DNA of 64,000 nucleotides. Origin: Acidobacteriota bacterium. GTDB lineage: Bacteria; Acidobacteriota; Terriglobia; Terriglobales; Acidobacteriaceae. Positions 16,180 to 25,156 of the stretch are shown here, piece by piece. The stretch lies in contig JABCZI010000001.1 of assembly GCA_013289765.1 (NCBI GenBank), positions 558,001-622,000 on the forward strand, read 5' to 3'. The notes under the pieces are model-generated. The model saw only the letters and a program-made list of their open reading frames with translations. It was not told the origin of the DNA and did no database searches. The position numbers and the translations under genes are program-made. Every line of letters starts with the position of its first letter. Position 1 is the stretch's first letter.

Positions 16180-18048
16180 CTATTTCTTCACAGCAATCCC
16201 CAACTCCTTCAACTGCGCTTCGCTGACGGGCGTCGGCGCATCTACCATCAGATCCACGGCGCGCGCCGTCTTTGGGAATGGAATTACTTCGCGCAGGCTT
16301 TCGGCGCCAGCCAGGATCATCACAATACGGTCGAGTCCCAGCGCAATCCCGCCATGCGGAGGCGTGCCATACTCCAGCGCTTCCAGAAAGAATCCAAAGC
16401 GTGCACGTGCTTCTTCGTCAGTCATGCCCAGAGCGCGAAAAATTCTGCTCTGCACGTCCTGGCGATGAATACGGATCGAGCCCGAGCCCAGCTCCGTTCC
16501 GTTCAGCACCACGTCGTAAGCCAGCGCACGCACCGCGCTCAGCGGCGACAACGGATCGTTCAACGCCTCGACTCCCGTCTCCAGCTTCGCCATATCCTCT
16601 TCGTGCGGCGAGGTGAAGGGATGGTGCGCCGCGTTCCAGCGCTTGTCGGCTTCGTCCCACTCGAACATGGGAAAGTTCGTCACCCACAAAAAGCGGAAGT
16701 CTTTTGCGGCATCGCCGCTCTTTTTGAATATCCCATGCCGGTCGGCGTATTTTTGAGCCAGCGCGAGGCGCAACACTCCTGCGGAAGCGTAGATCGCCAA
16801 TTCTTGAGGCGTCACCTTACGGTGCTCCGAGCTCGGCATGCGTGGTTCGGCTGGAGCCGATCCGGTTGGTAGAGATCCAGCCACGATCACGATCAGATCG
16901 CCATCCTCCATCCCGGTTTTTTTGGCAATTGCTGCGGCGGCCTCAGGGAATTTATTACCAATGCGTTTGAAGTCCTCGAATACCTTTGCACCGCCTTTCG
17001 GGTTGAACATCGGCTTTATGTCGTCGCGTTCTTTGCGGGAGAGTTCTCCAACCTTCGGTGTACGAATCGCGATCACCGGCAAATTCGCATTGATCGCCAG
17101 CTCCTGCAAATTTTCCGCGGAGAAACTCTCCCGCACATCGGTGAACGCGGGCAGCCGCAAATCCGGCTTGTCGATGCCATAGAGGCGGATTGCCTCGTCA
17201 TAATCCATGCGCGGAAACGGCGTCTTGATTTCCGATCCAGCCGCTGCAAACGCCGACTTCAAGAATCCCTCGACAACTTCCCATACCCTCTCGGGCTGCG
17301 GATAGGACATTTCTAAATCAATTTGCGTGAATTCCGGCTGGCGGTCGGCGCGCAAATCCTCGTCGCGAAAACAGCGCACGATCTGGAAATACCTGTCGAA
17401 GCCGGAAATCATCAGGATCTGCTTGAACAATTGCGGCGATTGGGGCAGCGCGTAGAACGTCCCAGGCTGCACCCGGCTGGGCACCAGATAATCGCGAGCG
17501 CCTTCGGGAGTCGAGCGCGTCATGAAGGGCGTTTCAATTTCAAAAAAGCCTTGCGCTGACAAATAATCGCGGATGGCCTTCGCCACTTTGTGCCGCAACT
17601 CGATGTTGAACTGCATCACGTCGCGGCGCAGGTCGATATATCGATACTTGAGCCGCGTCTCTTCGTTAGTCAGAGCCGTGTCCGACGGCAGAAACGGAGG
17701 CAGCTTCGATTCGTTCAAAATTCGCAGTTCTTCCGCTATCAATTCCACTTCGCCGGTCGGCATATTTGGATTTACAGTATTGGCATCCCGCAGCTTCACC
17801 GTGCCGACCACAGCGATGACGTACTCGTTTCGCAGGGCGGCAGATTTGTCATGAATGGCAGCGTTGCGCTCGGCGTTAATTACTACCTGCGTCACTCCCG
17901 AACGGTCGCGCAGATCGACGAAGAGCAGATTACCGTGGTCGCGCCGCCGGTTCACCCACCCCATCAGCACAGCCTTTTTGCCTGCGTCGGAAACGCGCAG
18001 GGCGCCGCACATATGCGTGCGCCGTAGATCGCCTAAGAAATCGAGCAA
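16180..18048 (-). CDS. aspS: Aspartyl-tRNA synthetase
   Basis: 622 residues. The start is a TTG at 18048 preceded by AAGGA at good spacing; the next ATG is twelve codons in. The anticodon-binding OB fold comes first (GWVNRRRDHGNLLFVDLRDRSG), then the class II core with motif 1, motif 2 (RYFQIVRCFRDEDLRADRQ) and motif 3 (GGIALGLDRIVMIL). The bacterial GAD insert lies in between (roughly 300-430), so this is the bacterial long form. It attaches aspartate to tRNA-Asp; whether it also charges tRNA-Asn cannot be decided here since no gatCAB or asnS is in view. Confidence 0.97.
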   Translation of the reverse strand: MLDFLGDLRRTHMCGALRVSDAGKKAVLMGWVNRRRDHGNLLFVDLRDRSGVTQVVINAERNAAIHDKSAALRNEYVIAVVGTVKLRDANTVNPNMPTGEVELIAEELRILNESKLPPFLPSDTALTNEETRLKYRYIDLRRDVMQFNIELRHKVAKAIRDYLSAQGFFEIETPFMTRSTPEGARDYLVPSRVQPGTFYALPQSPQLFKQILMISGFDRYFQIVRCFRDEDLRADRQPEFTQIDLEMSYPQPERVWEVVEGFLKSAFAAAGSEIKTPFPRMDYDEAIRLYGIDKPDLRLPAFTDVRESFSAENLQELAINANLPVIAIRTPKVGELSRKERDDIKPMFNPKGGAKVFEDFKRIGNKFPEAAAAIAKKTGMEDGDLIVIVAGSLPTGSAPAEPRMPSSEHRKVTPQELAIYASAGVLRLALAQKYADRHGIFKKSGDAAKDFRFLWVTNFPMFEWDEADKRWNAAHHPFTSPHEEDMAKLETGVEALNDPLSPLSAVRALAYDVVLNGTELGSGSIRIHRQDVQSRIFRALGMTDEEARARFGFFLEALEYGTPPHGGIALGLDRIVMILAGAESLREVIPFPKTARAVDLMVDAPTPVSEAQLKELGIAVKK

Positions 18049-18142
18049 GTTGTGTCCTTATCGTAAGAATGCAGAAGAATGTCGAACGAGGATTATAAAC
18101 GGTGGGAGACGATGATCGTGCCGGGATGGCCGGCCTCAGTCC

Positions 18143-18619
18143 CTACCAGTCTCCCCAATGCGCCGCTGTCGCCTGGTGAAACTTCAGCTTCCAAGTGTCG
18201 CCTTGCCTCACCCATACCGAGGTGAAATGTTGATATCGCGGCGGTGGCCCCTGGTCCTCTTCGGGCTTTTTGCGCACGATGGCGTCGTAGGTGACGATGG
18301 CAGCTCCGTCGCCCGCAGCCACAACCTTCATGTCGTAAGGGGTCAACTCCACCAACTCAGAATCGCCCAGATCTCCAGTGGCCTCCTGCCGCTGAAGCAA
18401 TCGCCCATCGATGCCCACCAGCGAGAAATCCTCGCTCACGATTCGCTTGAGAAGGGTGGCGTCATCTTTTTTCTTCGCTGCAATGAGGGATTTCTCGCTG
18501 GCAACCAGGGCTTGCTCCAGCGGACTGGCCAAGTTGGCAGGCGCAGGATCTTGTGCGACCCCTGGGATGACACTAGCTAACAAGAGGATGACCGCGGACA
18601 TCGCATGGCAAACTTTCAT
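18143..18619 (-). CDS. Exported NTF2-like (DUF4440/SnoaL-type) protein
   Basis: 158 residues from the ATG at 18619; an earlier in-frame start at 18742 would overlap the next gene and lacks signal features. The N-terminus is a cleavable signal peptide (hydrophobic AVILLLASVIPGVAQ). The rest has the cone-shaped NTF2 pattern: a helix (LEQALVASEKSLIAAKKKDD), LLKRIVSEDFSLVGIDG, then strands ending in YQHFTSVWVRQGDTWKLKFHQAT. Such proteins in this phylum are commonly periplasmic with unknown ligands. It follows the PPOX-type gene by 29 bases. Confidence 0.75.
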   Translation of the reverse strand: MKVCHAMSAVILLLASVIPGVAQDPAPANLASPLEQALVASEKSLIAAKKKDDATLLKRIVSEDFSLVGIDGRLLQRQEATGDLGDSELVELTPYDMKVVAAGDGAAIVTYDAIVRKKPEEDQGPPPRYQHFTSVWVRQGDTWKLKFHQATAAHWGDW

Positions 18620-18648
18620 CAGATCCCTCTCGAACAACGCGCTGTGAT

Positions 18649-19194
18649 TTACTCCAAAATTCCGGGAAGCCCATCGATACTTCTGCGATTCTTTTCCTGG
18701 CGATACGCTTTCAAGCCTTCTGCTCCGCGCTTCTGCGCCCACGCCTGCAACTGCGTCCGCTCCCCTTCATACTTAAAAAGAGGAATGCCATATCCACAGG
18801 AATCCTGGACGCGCGTGATCGCGACAAGAATGATCGACCGCGCATTCTCGGATGCGGAAAAAGATTTCGCCAGCGCCGCGAAATCCGGTTCATGCGGCTC
18901 GATCACGCGCCCATGTCCATAAAGACGAAAAATATCGGGCGGACCCTGAAATGCGCAAAACATTAGAACGATTCTTCCGTTCTCCTTCAGATGAGCGATG
19001 GTCTCTACGCCGCTGCCGTTGAAGTCGAGGTAAGCGACCGTGCTCGGCCCGAGAATTCGGAAGGTGTCTAACCCCTTGGGCGAGAGGTTGACATGCCCGC
19101 CGGCATCCAGCGGCGCTGAAGCGACGAAAAATATCTTCTGCGCCTCGATAAACTTACGGGCAACGTCGTCGATTTCTGAACGAATCTTTCCCAC
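18649..19194 (-). CDS. Pyridoxamine-5'-phosphate oxidase-fold protein
   Basis: 181 residues of the split-barrel flavin-binding fold: FFVASAPLDAGGHVNLSPKG opens it, followed by TVAYLDFNGSGVETIAHL and GRIVLMFCAFQG, then LYGHGRVIEP. These blocks match the PPOX putative family that binds FMN or F420. The C-terminal 40 residues are basic and helical. It begins two bases after hisS ends, so the genes are almost certainly co-transcribed, though no functional link is obvious. Substrate unknown. Confidence 0.85.
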   Translation of the reverse strand: MGKIRSEIDDVARKFIEAQKIFFVASAPLDAGGHVNLSPKGLDTFRILGPSTVAYLDFNGSGVETIAHLKENGRIVLMFCAFQGPPDIFRLYGHGRVIEPHEPDFAALAKSFSASENARSIILVAITRVQDSCGYGIPLFKYEGERTQLQAWAQKRGAEGLKAYRQEKNRRSIDGLPGILE

Positions 19195-19196
19195 GG

Positions 19197-20864
19197 CTAC
19201 TCCTGGATCTTCTGTGCCAACTGCGCGCGCGGAACCGACACTTGCTCGCCGGTCGCCAGGTTCTTCAGTGCGAACGCATCCGCTTTCACTTCATTCTCGC
19301 CCACGATCAAGATATATTTCGCGCCCGCCTTGGTTGCCGCCTCAAACGATTTCTTCAAGCGGAAGTTTTCATCCCCCAGATCCACCACCAGATCGTGACG
19401 CCGCAACTCCCGCGCCAGCCGGGCCGCCTCGCCGTTCATGCCGGCGCCCAGTGCGGCCACATACACGTCCGGCCTTTTCAATACACTTTCACCTGAAGCG
19501 GATGCCTGCAGCGACATTACGAGGCGGTCTTCGCCGATGGCAAACCCAATGCCAGGAGCTGCCGGTCCGCCCAGAGCTTCGGACAATCCGTCGTAGCGGC
19601 CGCCGCCGAGAATCGCATTCTGCGCGCCCAGAGCTCCGTGGGTGAATTCAAATGCCGTGCGCGTGTAGTAATCGAGGCCGCGCACCAGGCGGTCGTTTAA
19701 GGAAAATCGAACTCCCACCTGGGTAAGAATTTGTTGCACCGCTTCGAAGTGCTTTCTGCAACCTTCATCCAGAAATTGGCTGATGCGCGGCAGCGTGTCG
19801 ATGATCGGCTGATCTTCCGGCACTTTGCAATCGAACACGCGCAGCGGATTGGTCACCGCGCGGCGTTGGCAGTCCACGCACATCGTCCCTACTACCGGCT
19901 CCAAAGCTTTGCGCAGCGCCTCATTGAAGGCCGCGCGATCCTGGGCACATCCGACAGAATTCAATTCCAGATTCCAGCCGGTAATACCGAGGCGATCTAG
20001 CAAAGTCGCAAGCATTTCTAAAACTTCAGCATCGCGCGCGGGAGACTCGCTGCCCGCCGATGGCGGGCCAATCACCTCCGCCCCGATCTGATAAAACTGG
20101 CGGTAGCGGCCCTTCTGAGGGCGCTCGCGGCGGAATTGCGGGCCGATGTAGTAGAGCTTGTTCAGCCCGCGATCCCACATTTTGTGCTCGATGTAGGCGC
20201 GGACTACGCCGGCTGTGTTTTCTGGACGGAGGGTGAGAGATTGAGAGCTTGAAAAATAGTTCCCAGCGAAACCTTCAATCTCGATGTCTTTGCTCGCAAC
20301 CCAAGGGGATTTCCTGGCTGCCTCATCCGGAACCACGAGTCGGAGCAGGATCGCAAGGTTGCCGAAATCCTGCGAGTACTGGCCTTTGGCGACTTTGCGA
20401 GCTTCGATCAACGCGGTTATCGCATCAGAAGAAACTTTGGGCCTGAAGGCCACGAATTCAACCCGCCCAGCCAAGGCGCCGCTCGGGACTTGAATGCCGC
20501 GCCAGACTTGGAGCTGGACTCCGAGCTCCTTCAATTTCGCTAAGAACGGTGGGCTTCCCTGAACATTCACGCGACCAGCTTGGACATGGCTCGGATCGTC
20601 CGACTCGTTCGCCCTTAGCCACTCGTCCATAATCTTTTTGTCGTTGAATCGCTCGCCATCCTCCCACGTGTACATCTCTTTCGAAACAACATCGGTGTCT
20701 TCTCCAACGCCGCGCGCAAACAATTCTGTCGGCTCGAAAATCGGCGTGCGAATTTCCTGGAAGTTGTAGGCGCGGAATACATCTCGCACTGCGGACTCCA
20801 CAAAATTCCACAGCGCCGTCTCCGGCGGCAGCAGATCGCGCGTTCCTCGTACCGCTTTAATCAT
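19197..20864 (-). CDS. hisS: Histidyl-tRNA synthetase with a large core insertion
   Basis: 555 residues from the ATG at 20864; a typical bacterial HisRS has 420-430. Standard parts are present: MIKAVRGTRDLLPPE at the start, MYTWED, motif 2 (YIGPQFRRERPQKGRYRQFYQ), the His-specific LVRGLDYYTRTAFEF, motif 3 (GIGFAIGEDRL) and the C-terminal anticodon-binding domain. The extra length is a block of about 135 residues (72-207) between MYTWEDG and SLTLRPENTAG, where other HisRS proteins have a short hairpin turn. The insert uses more rare-looking codons (AGG, CTA, TTA) than the core. All class II motifs are intact, so the enzyme is probably active. Confidence 0.95.
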   Translation of the reverse strand: MIKAVRGTRDLLPPETALWNFVESAVRDVFRAYNFQEIRTPIFEPTELFARGVGEDTDVVSKEMYTWEDGERFNDKKIMDEWLRANESDDPSHVQAGRVNVQGSPPFLAKLKELGVQLQVWRGIQVPSGALAGRVEFVAFRPKVSSDAITALIEARKVAKGQYSQDFGNLAILLRLVVPDEAARKSPWVASKDIEIEGFAGNYFSSSQSLTLRPENTAGVVRAYIEHKMWDRGLNKLYYIGPQFRRERPQKGRYRQFYQIGAEVIGPPSAGSESPARDAEVLEMLATLLDRLGITGWNLELNSVGCAQDRAAFNEALRKALEPVVGTMCVDCQRRAVTNPLRVFDCKVPEDQPIIDTLPRISQFLDEGCRKHFEAVQQILTQVGVRFSLNDRLVRGLDYYTRTAFEFTHGALGAQNAILGGGRYDGLSEALGGPAAPGIGFAIGEDRLVMSLQASASGESVLKRPDVYVAALGAGMNGEAARLARELRRHDLVVDLGDENFRLKKSFEAATKAGAKYILIVGENEVKADAFALKNLATGEQVSVPRAQLAQKIQE

Positions 20865-20887
20865 TGAGTTCCCGATCTTCCGTTCCT

Positions 20888-21083
20888 GGTCCCGGAGGGA
20901 CCTCTGATAGTAGCCCGCCGCTTCAGCGGCGGGTGAACCGCCCTTCGGAGCCCGTGCCGTAGGCAAGGTTGAAACGTGCCTGATCGTCCCGATTCAGGCG
21001 TCCCTAACGGGACGCTGATTCCCGCCCCTCATGCGAACCCGGCGTTGAAAACGCCGGGCTATTATCAAATGTCCCTCCGGGAC
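20888..21083. repeat. Cluster of four GC-rich palindromes in hisS leader
   Basis: Within 200 bases upstream of hisS lie GGTCCC-GGA-GGGACC (20888-20902), a 9-bp stem CCCGCCGCT/AGCGGCGGG (20914-20933), a 9-bp stem CCCGGCGTT/AACGCCGGG (21038-21058) and GTCCC-TCC-GGGAC (21071-21083). A related GTCCC-TAAC-GGGAC sits near 21000. The gap between hisS and the carbonic anhydrase gene holds nothing else. The density suggests a REP-like composite element. Confidence 0.65.
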
Positions 21084-21115
21084 GCTTTGCTTCCCCTGAG
21101 ACCCGACGCAGGGCC

Positions 21116-21628
21116 TCATCGTTCCCGCAAATACTCTTCCGTATATCCCAAGTAGTTCCGCGCGTAGCGCATGATCGACTCCTGATCGTTCTCATCCAGC
21201 TTGCGCCGGAATTTTCCCGGAGATCCCATCCACAACGACCCCGGCTCGACCACCGTCCGCTCCGGAATCAGCGTCCCAGCGGCGATAATCGACCCCGCCC
21301 CAATCTTCGCGCCATTTAAGATAATGGACCCCATCCCAATCAGGCAGCGATCTTCGATAACGCACCCATGCAGTGTCACCGAATGCCCAACCGTCACGTA
21401 CTCGCCCAGGGTCACGCCATATTGATTCTTCATGCCGTGCAGCACGCAGCAATCCTGCACATTCGAGTGCGCGCCAATGCGGATCGCGTAGACATCGCCG
21501 CGCAGTACCGCGTTCATCCACACCGAGGCGTGCTCGCCCAGCACGACGTCGCCAATGATTTGCGCGGAATCGTCCACGTAACAGCTTGCCGGAATTACCG
21601 GCTTCATACCTTTAAAGGAGCGAATCAT
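21116..21628 (-). CDS. Gamma-class carbonic anhydrase-like protein
   Basis: 170 residues from the ATG at 21628 (MIRSFKGMKPVIP); the frame continues to 21715 but without a protein-like N-terminus. The body is a left-handed beta helix of hexapeptide repeats (VDDSAQIIGDVVLGEHASVW, VTLGEYVTVGHSVTLHGCVI). Three likely zinc-binding histidines are seen in HSNVQDCCVLHG, VGHSVTLHGC. It matches the YrdA/PaaY branch of gamma-carbonic anhydrases; some members lack activity, so the reaction (CO2 hydration) is probable but unproven. Confidence 0.88.
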   Translation of the reverse strand: MIRSFKGMKPVIPASCYVDDSAQIIGDVVLGEHASVWMNAVLRGDVYAIRIGAHSNVQDCCVLHGMKNQYGVTLGEYVTVGHSVTLHGCVIEDRCLIGMGSIILNGAKIGAGSIIAAGTLIPERTVVEPGSLWMGSPGKFRRKLDENDQESIMRYARNYLGYTEEYLRER

Positions 21629-21875
21629 ATCTTTCTTATGCCGGCGGGCCCGCGTTATGCCGACGCCCGCGGAACACTGAACATAGCACGCCCGCAGCAC
21701 TGTTCGTAAAGCCAATTTCCCGGAATGGCACGTCTCCGTAAAAAGAACTCACCCATCACCATGAATTTGAACTCTGCCGTGTTACAAAGAGTCTGGTTTC
21801 CCAACCCCGCTCGCCTCCGGTGATTCGCGCGGGACTCGACTCCGAGCCTCATCCTAACCATAGGTGGGACTCGTT

Positions 21876-24800
21876 ATGCGGCGCGCTTCGTTTCTTCTGG
21901 TTTGCATTTTGATTTCGATGCCGGCTTCATCCCAGGACGCCGCTACCGGAGCCATTCGCGGCACCGTCCTCGACCCTACCGGCAGCCGCATCGCTCAAGC
22001 CTCCATCGTCGCCGTAAATGGGGCCACTGGGGCGCGCCACTCGACTGTCTCCGACGCCGAAGGGCGTTTCTCACTCGATCTACTGCCTCCAGGCGATTAC
22101 ACCGCGCGCGCCGTCGCTCAGGGAATGGCGGCCCAGGTCACGCCGACTCTTCATGTCGACGTGGGCGGCGCCGCCGAAATAGAATTTCATCTCAGCGTTG
22201 CCGGGGCGCAGGAAAAAGTAACCGTCACCGACGCGCCTCAACTGGTCGACACCAAATCCACCGCCGTCTCGACCCTGCTCGACGAGCGTGCCATTGCGGA
22301 TCTTCCACTCAACGGCCGCCGCTTCTCCGATCTGATGTTGCTCTCGCCCGGCGTGACTCAAGATCCTCGGAGCCTGACCTCCGCAACGAACGGCGACCTC
22401 TCATTTGGCGGCTTGCGCGGATTTCAGAACAGCTTTCTGGTCGATGGCGGCGACTTTAACAATGCATTCTTCGCCCAGGCCCGCGGGCGCTACCGCGCTC
22501 CATACCAGTTCTCCACCGAAGTGGTGCAGGAGTTTCGCGTCTCTTCAAACTCGTACGGCGCCGAGCTCGGGCGATCCGGCGGAGCAGTCGTCAACGTAGT
22601 CACCAAATCGGGATCAAACCACTGGCATGGCACGGGATTCTACTTTTTGCGCGACAGCTCGTTCGGGGCCGCCGACTCCTTCCTGGCTTTCCGTCCTCAC
22701 AACCGGCAGCAGCAGGCCGGGGGCACCATCGGCGGCCCCATCAAGAAGAATAAAATCTTCTTCTTCGCAGGATTCGATCAGCATTACTTCCACGTCCCCG
22801 ACGTCGTGGAATTCTTGAATGGCAGTTCGCAGGTCATCCCGCAGGCTGGCACCGGACCCTATACCCCGGGCGACTATGAAGCTAGCGACCAATCCCTGGT
22901 CTTTGCCGCTGCAGCTCAACTGACTTCGCTCGCCGGAGAATATCCCGCGGGCCAGATGGGAAACTCTATTTATGCCAAGCTCGACATCAATCTCTCGCCG
23001 CGCAATCAACTCGCCCTCCGCGTCAATACCTCGCGATATTGGGGAGCGAACAACGTGTTTCTGGACCCCAGCAGTCCGCTGAGCTATGACTCCATTTCCA
23101 ACAATGGCGAAGAAACCGTCGCCACCGAAACCGCTTCTCTCTCTTTGACGTCTGGTCTCTCCTCGCGCCTCATCAGCCACCTGCGGCTTCAGTTCTCGCG
23201 CGACTTGCAACAGTCCTACACCAATAGCACTGACACTCTTACTAAGATCCCAACCATTATCGACGCTATCGGACGCTCCAACCTGCTTCCGCGCGCTACG
23301 CGCGAACACCGCGCCCAGCTTGCCGAAACTCTGAGCTTCGATACCAGCCGGCACTCCTACAAGTTCGGAGGCGATTCTCTTTTGACCTGGATCTACGATT
23401 TCTTTCCGAGCCAGCAGAGCGGCGAATATCTTTTCTATCCGATCAAAGTCGACCCCTTCACCTTCGCCCCAATGGAAGCTGGGCTTCCTCTCAGTCCACT
23501 CCGCGCCTACGCCCACGAAGTGCCCCACTACTATCTGCAGAATTTCGGACAAGCGGCATCGCACCCTGATTCGAACGATTACGCCGCCTTCGCCCAGGAC
23601 ACAATCCGGGTTACGAACCACTTAGCCGTAAATCTGGGTGTCCGGTGGGATCTTCAAACTTTCAGCAGCGCGGGATTGCTTTCCAACCCGCTATTTCCAC
23701 CCTCCGGCAAAGTACCCTTCAAGCCGTACAATTTCGGCCCTCGCGCCGGACTTGCCTACTCCATCGGGCGCGAGCATCCTCTGGTTATCCGCGCCGGGTA
23801 TGGATTGTTCTACGTCCGGATTCCCCAGATCTACAACTCCGCCATCGCCACCGAAAACGGCATTACGAACTCGAGCCTTTTCCTCAACAACTCAAGTTAC
23901 TACGACCACCAGGTCTTCCCCACTTACCCCAACCCGCTGGTCGCCTGCCCTGTGATGTCAGCATCGTGTTCGCTTCCCGCCGGATTTACTGACGGCGTCA
24001 CGAATAACATTTCGGCTTTTGCGTCTAACTTCGTTACTCCACGGGTACAGCAGACGAGCGTGACTCTTGAGCGCGAAGTTGCCAGCCATACTACCGTCGC
24101 AATCTCTTATTTGTATGTGCACGGCGAGCACTTGATCCGCGCGCTCGACGTGAATCTTCCGCCGCCGGTCGCATTGACTTACCCCATCTTCGATTCCACC
24201 GGTTCCGTTTTCAGTGGGGATACTACACCGTCGATTCCTTCGCTACCTGGCAGTACACACAATCGCTGACCTGCCCGTTTCCGCCCTGCATTAATCCTCT
24301 CGGACGCCCCATCGCGCAACTTGGAGCCGTCGACGTGTTCCAGAGCGCCGCCTCCAGCGTCTACAACGGCGCTACGCTCTCCATCGACCGGCGTGTGGCC
24401 CGCGGGACTTATCTTCGACTGTCATACACCTACGCCCACGCGATTGACGACGGGCAGGACGCCCTGATCGCCGGTTCGCCCGCCACCGTGCAGAATTCCT
24501 ACAATCCCGTCGGCGAGCGCGGGCCTAGCGTTACCGACCAGCGCAACCGCTTAGTCGCAGCATTTTCCGCTGAGCCTCGTCCCTTTCACCGTGGACACGA
24601 GCTTCTCGGCCATGTTTTTAATGACTGGAAAGTCTCCAGCATCGTCAACGTTGGCAGCGGACGCCCGGTGAACGCGAGCGTGGCCGGCGATCCCAACCAG
24701 GACGGCAACGACCTCAACGATCGGCTTCCCGGCTACAGCCGCAACGGATTCACCGGTCCCGACTATGCCTCCGCCGATCTCCGCGTGGTGCGAAAAATCC

Positions 24801-25045
24801 ATCTCGCCCAAGGCTTCCGTCTCGACTTTACCGCGGATTCCTTCAACTTATTCAACCGCGACAATCAGCGCGTCGCCATCACCAGCAATGGCCTGACAGT
24901 CAATGCCACGACATTTGTCCAGACCTCCACTGTCGCTGGACTGGCTCCTTATCCTGGCTATTATCAACTGCCACAAAATTTCTTGAGGCCCAATGCCGCT
25001 TATCCTCCGCGCCAAATTCAGCTGGGCCTGAAGTTGGTTTTCTAG
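21876..25045 (+). pseudogene. Oar-like TonB-dependent receptor, disrupted by a frameshift
   Basis: A receptor gene in two frames. The first runs from ATG 21876 (after AGGTGG) to a stop at 24269; the second continues the homologous barrel to 25045. Near 24203-24216 the first frame ends its natural sequence (IFDSTGSVF) and the second takes up QWGYYTVDSFATWQ, so a single-base change in a TTCCGTTTT run accounts for it. Parts in order: signal peptide, carboxypeptidase-regulatory-like domain (ATGAIRGTVLDPTGS), plug (LPLNGRRFSDLMLLSPGV), then the 22-strand barrel ending in a terminal Phe (LKLVF). Intact, it would have about 1055 residues. It may be a true pseudogene or an assembly error. Confidence 0.85.
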
Positions 25046-25156
25046 TCCCTCACTGCCAGCACTCCTGCGGGGCGGACACTCTTCCCCGCAAACGGAATGT
25101 ATGTTCGCAAATTAAACTAGCCAAAAATTAAAAGCGTGCATCCCGAAAGAATAGAG

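Noticed and set aside
16039..16872. 277-codon plus-strand frame opposite aspS
   Set aside because: Antisense to conserved AspRS motif 3 sequence; no ribosome site or protein-like composition.
22614..23621. 335-codon open frame on the minus strand inside the first receptor
   Set aside because: It mirrors the coding bias of the receptor on the other strand; its translation resembles no protein and the receptor frame has clear homology features.
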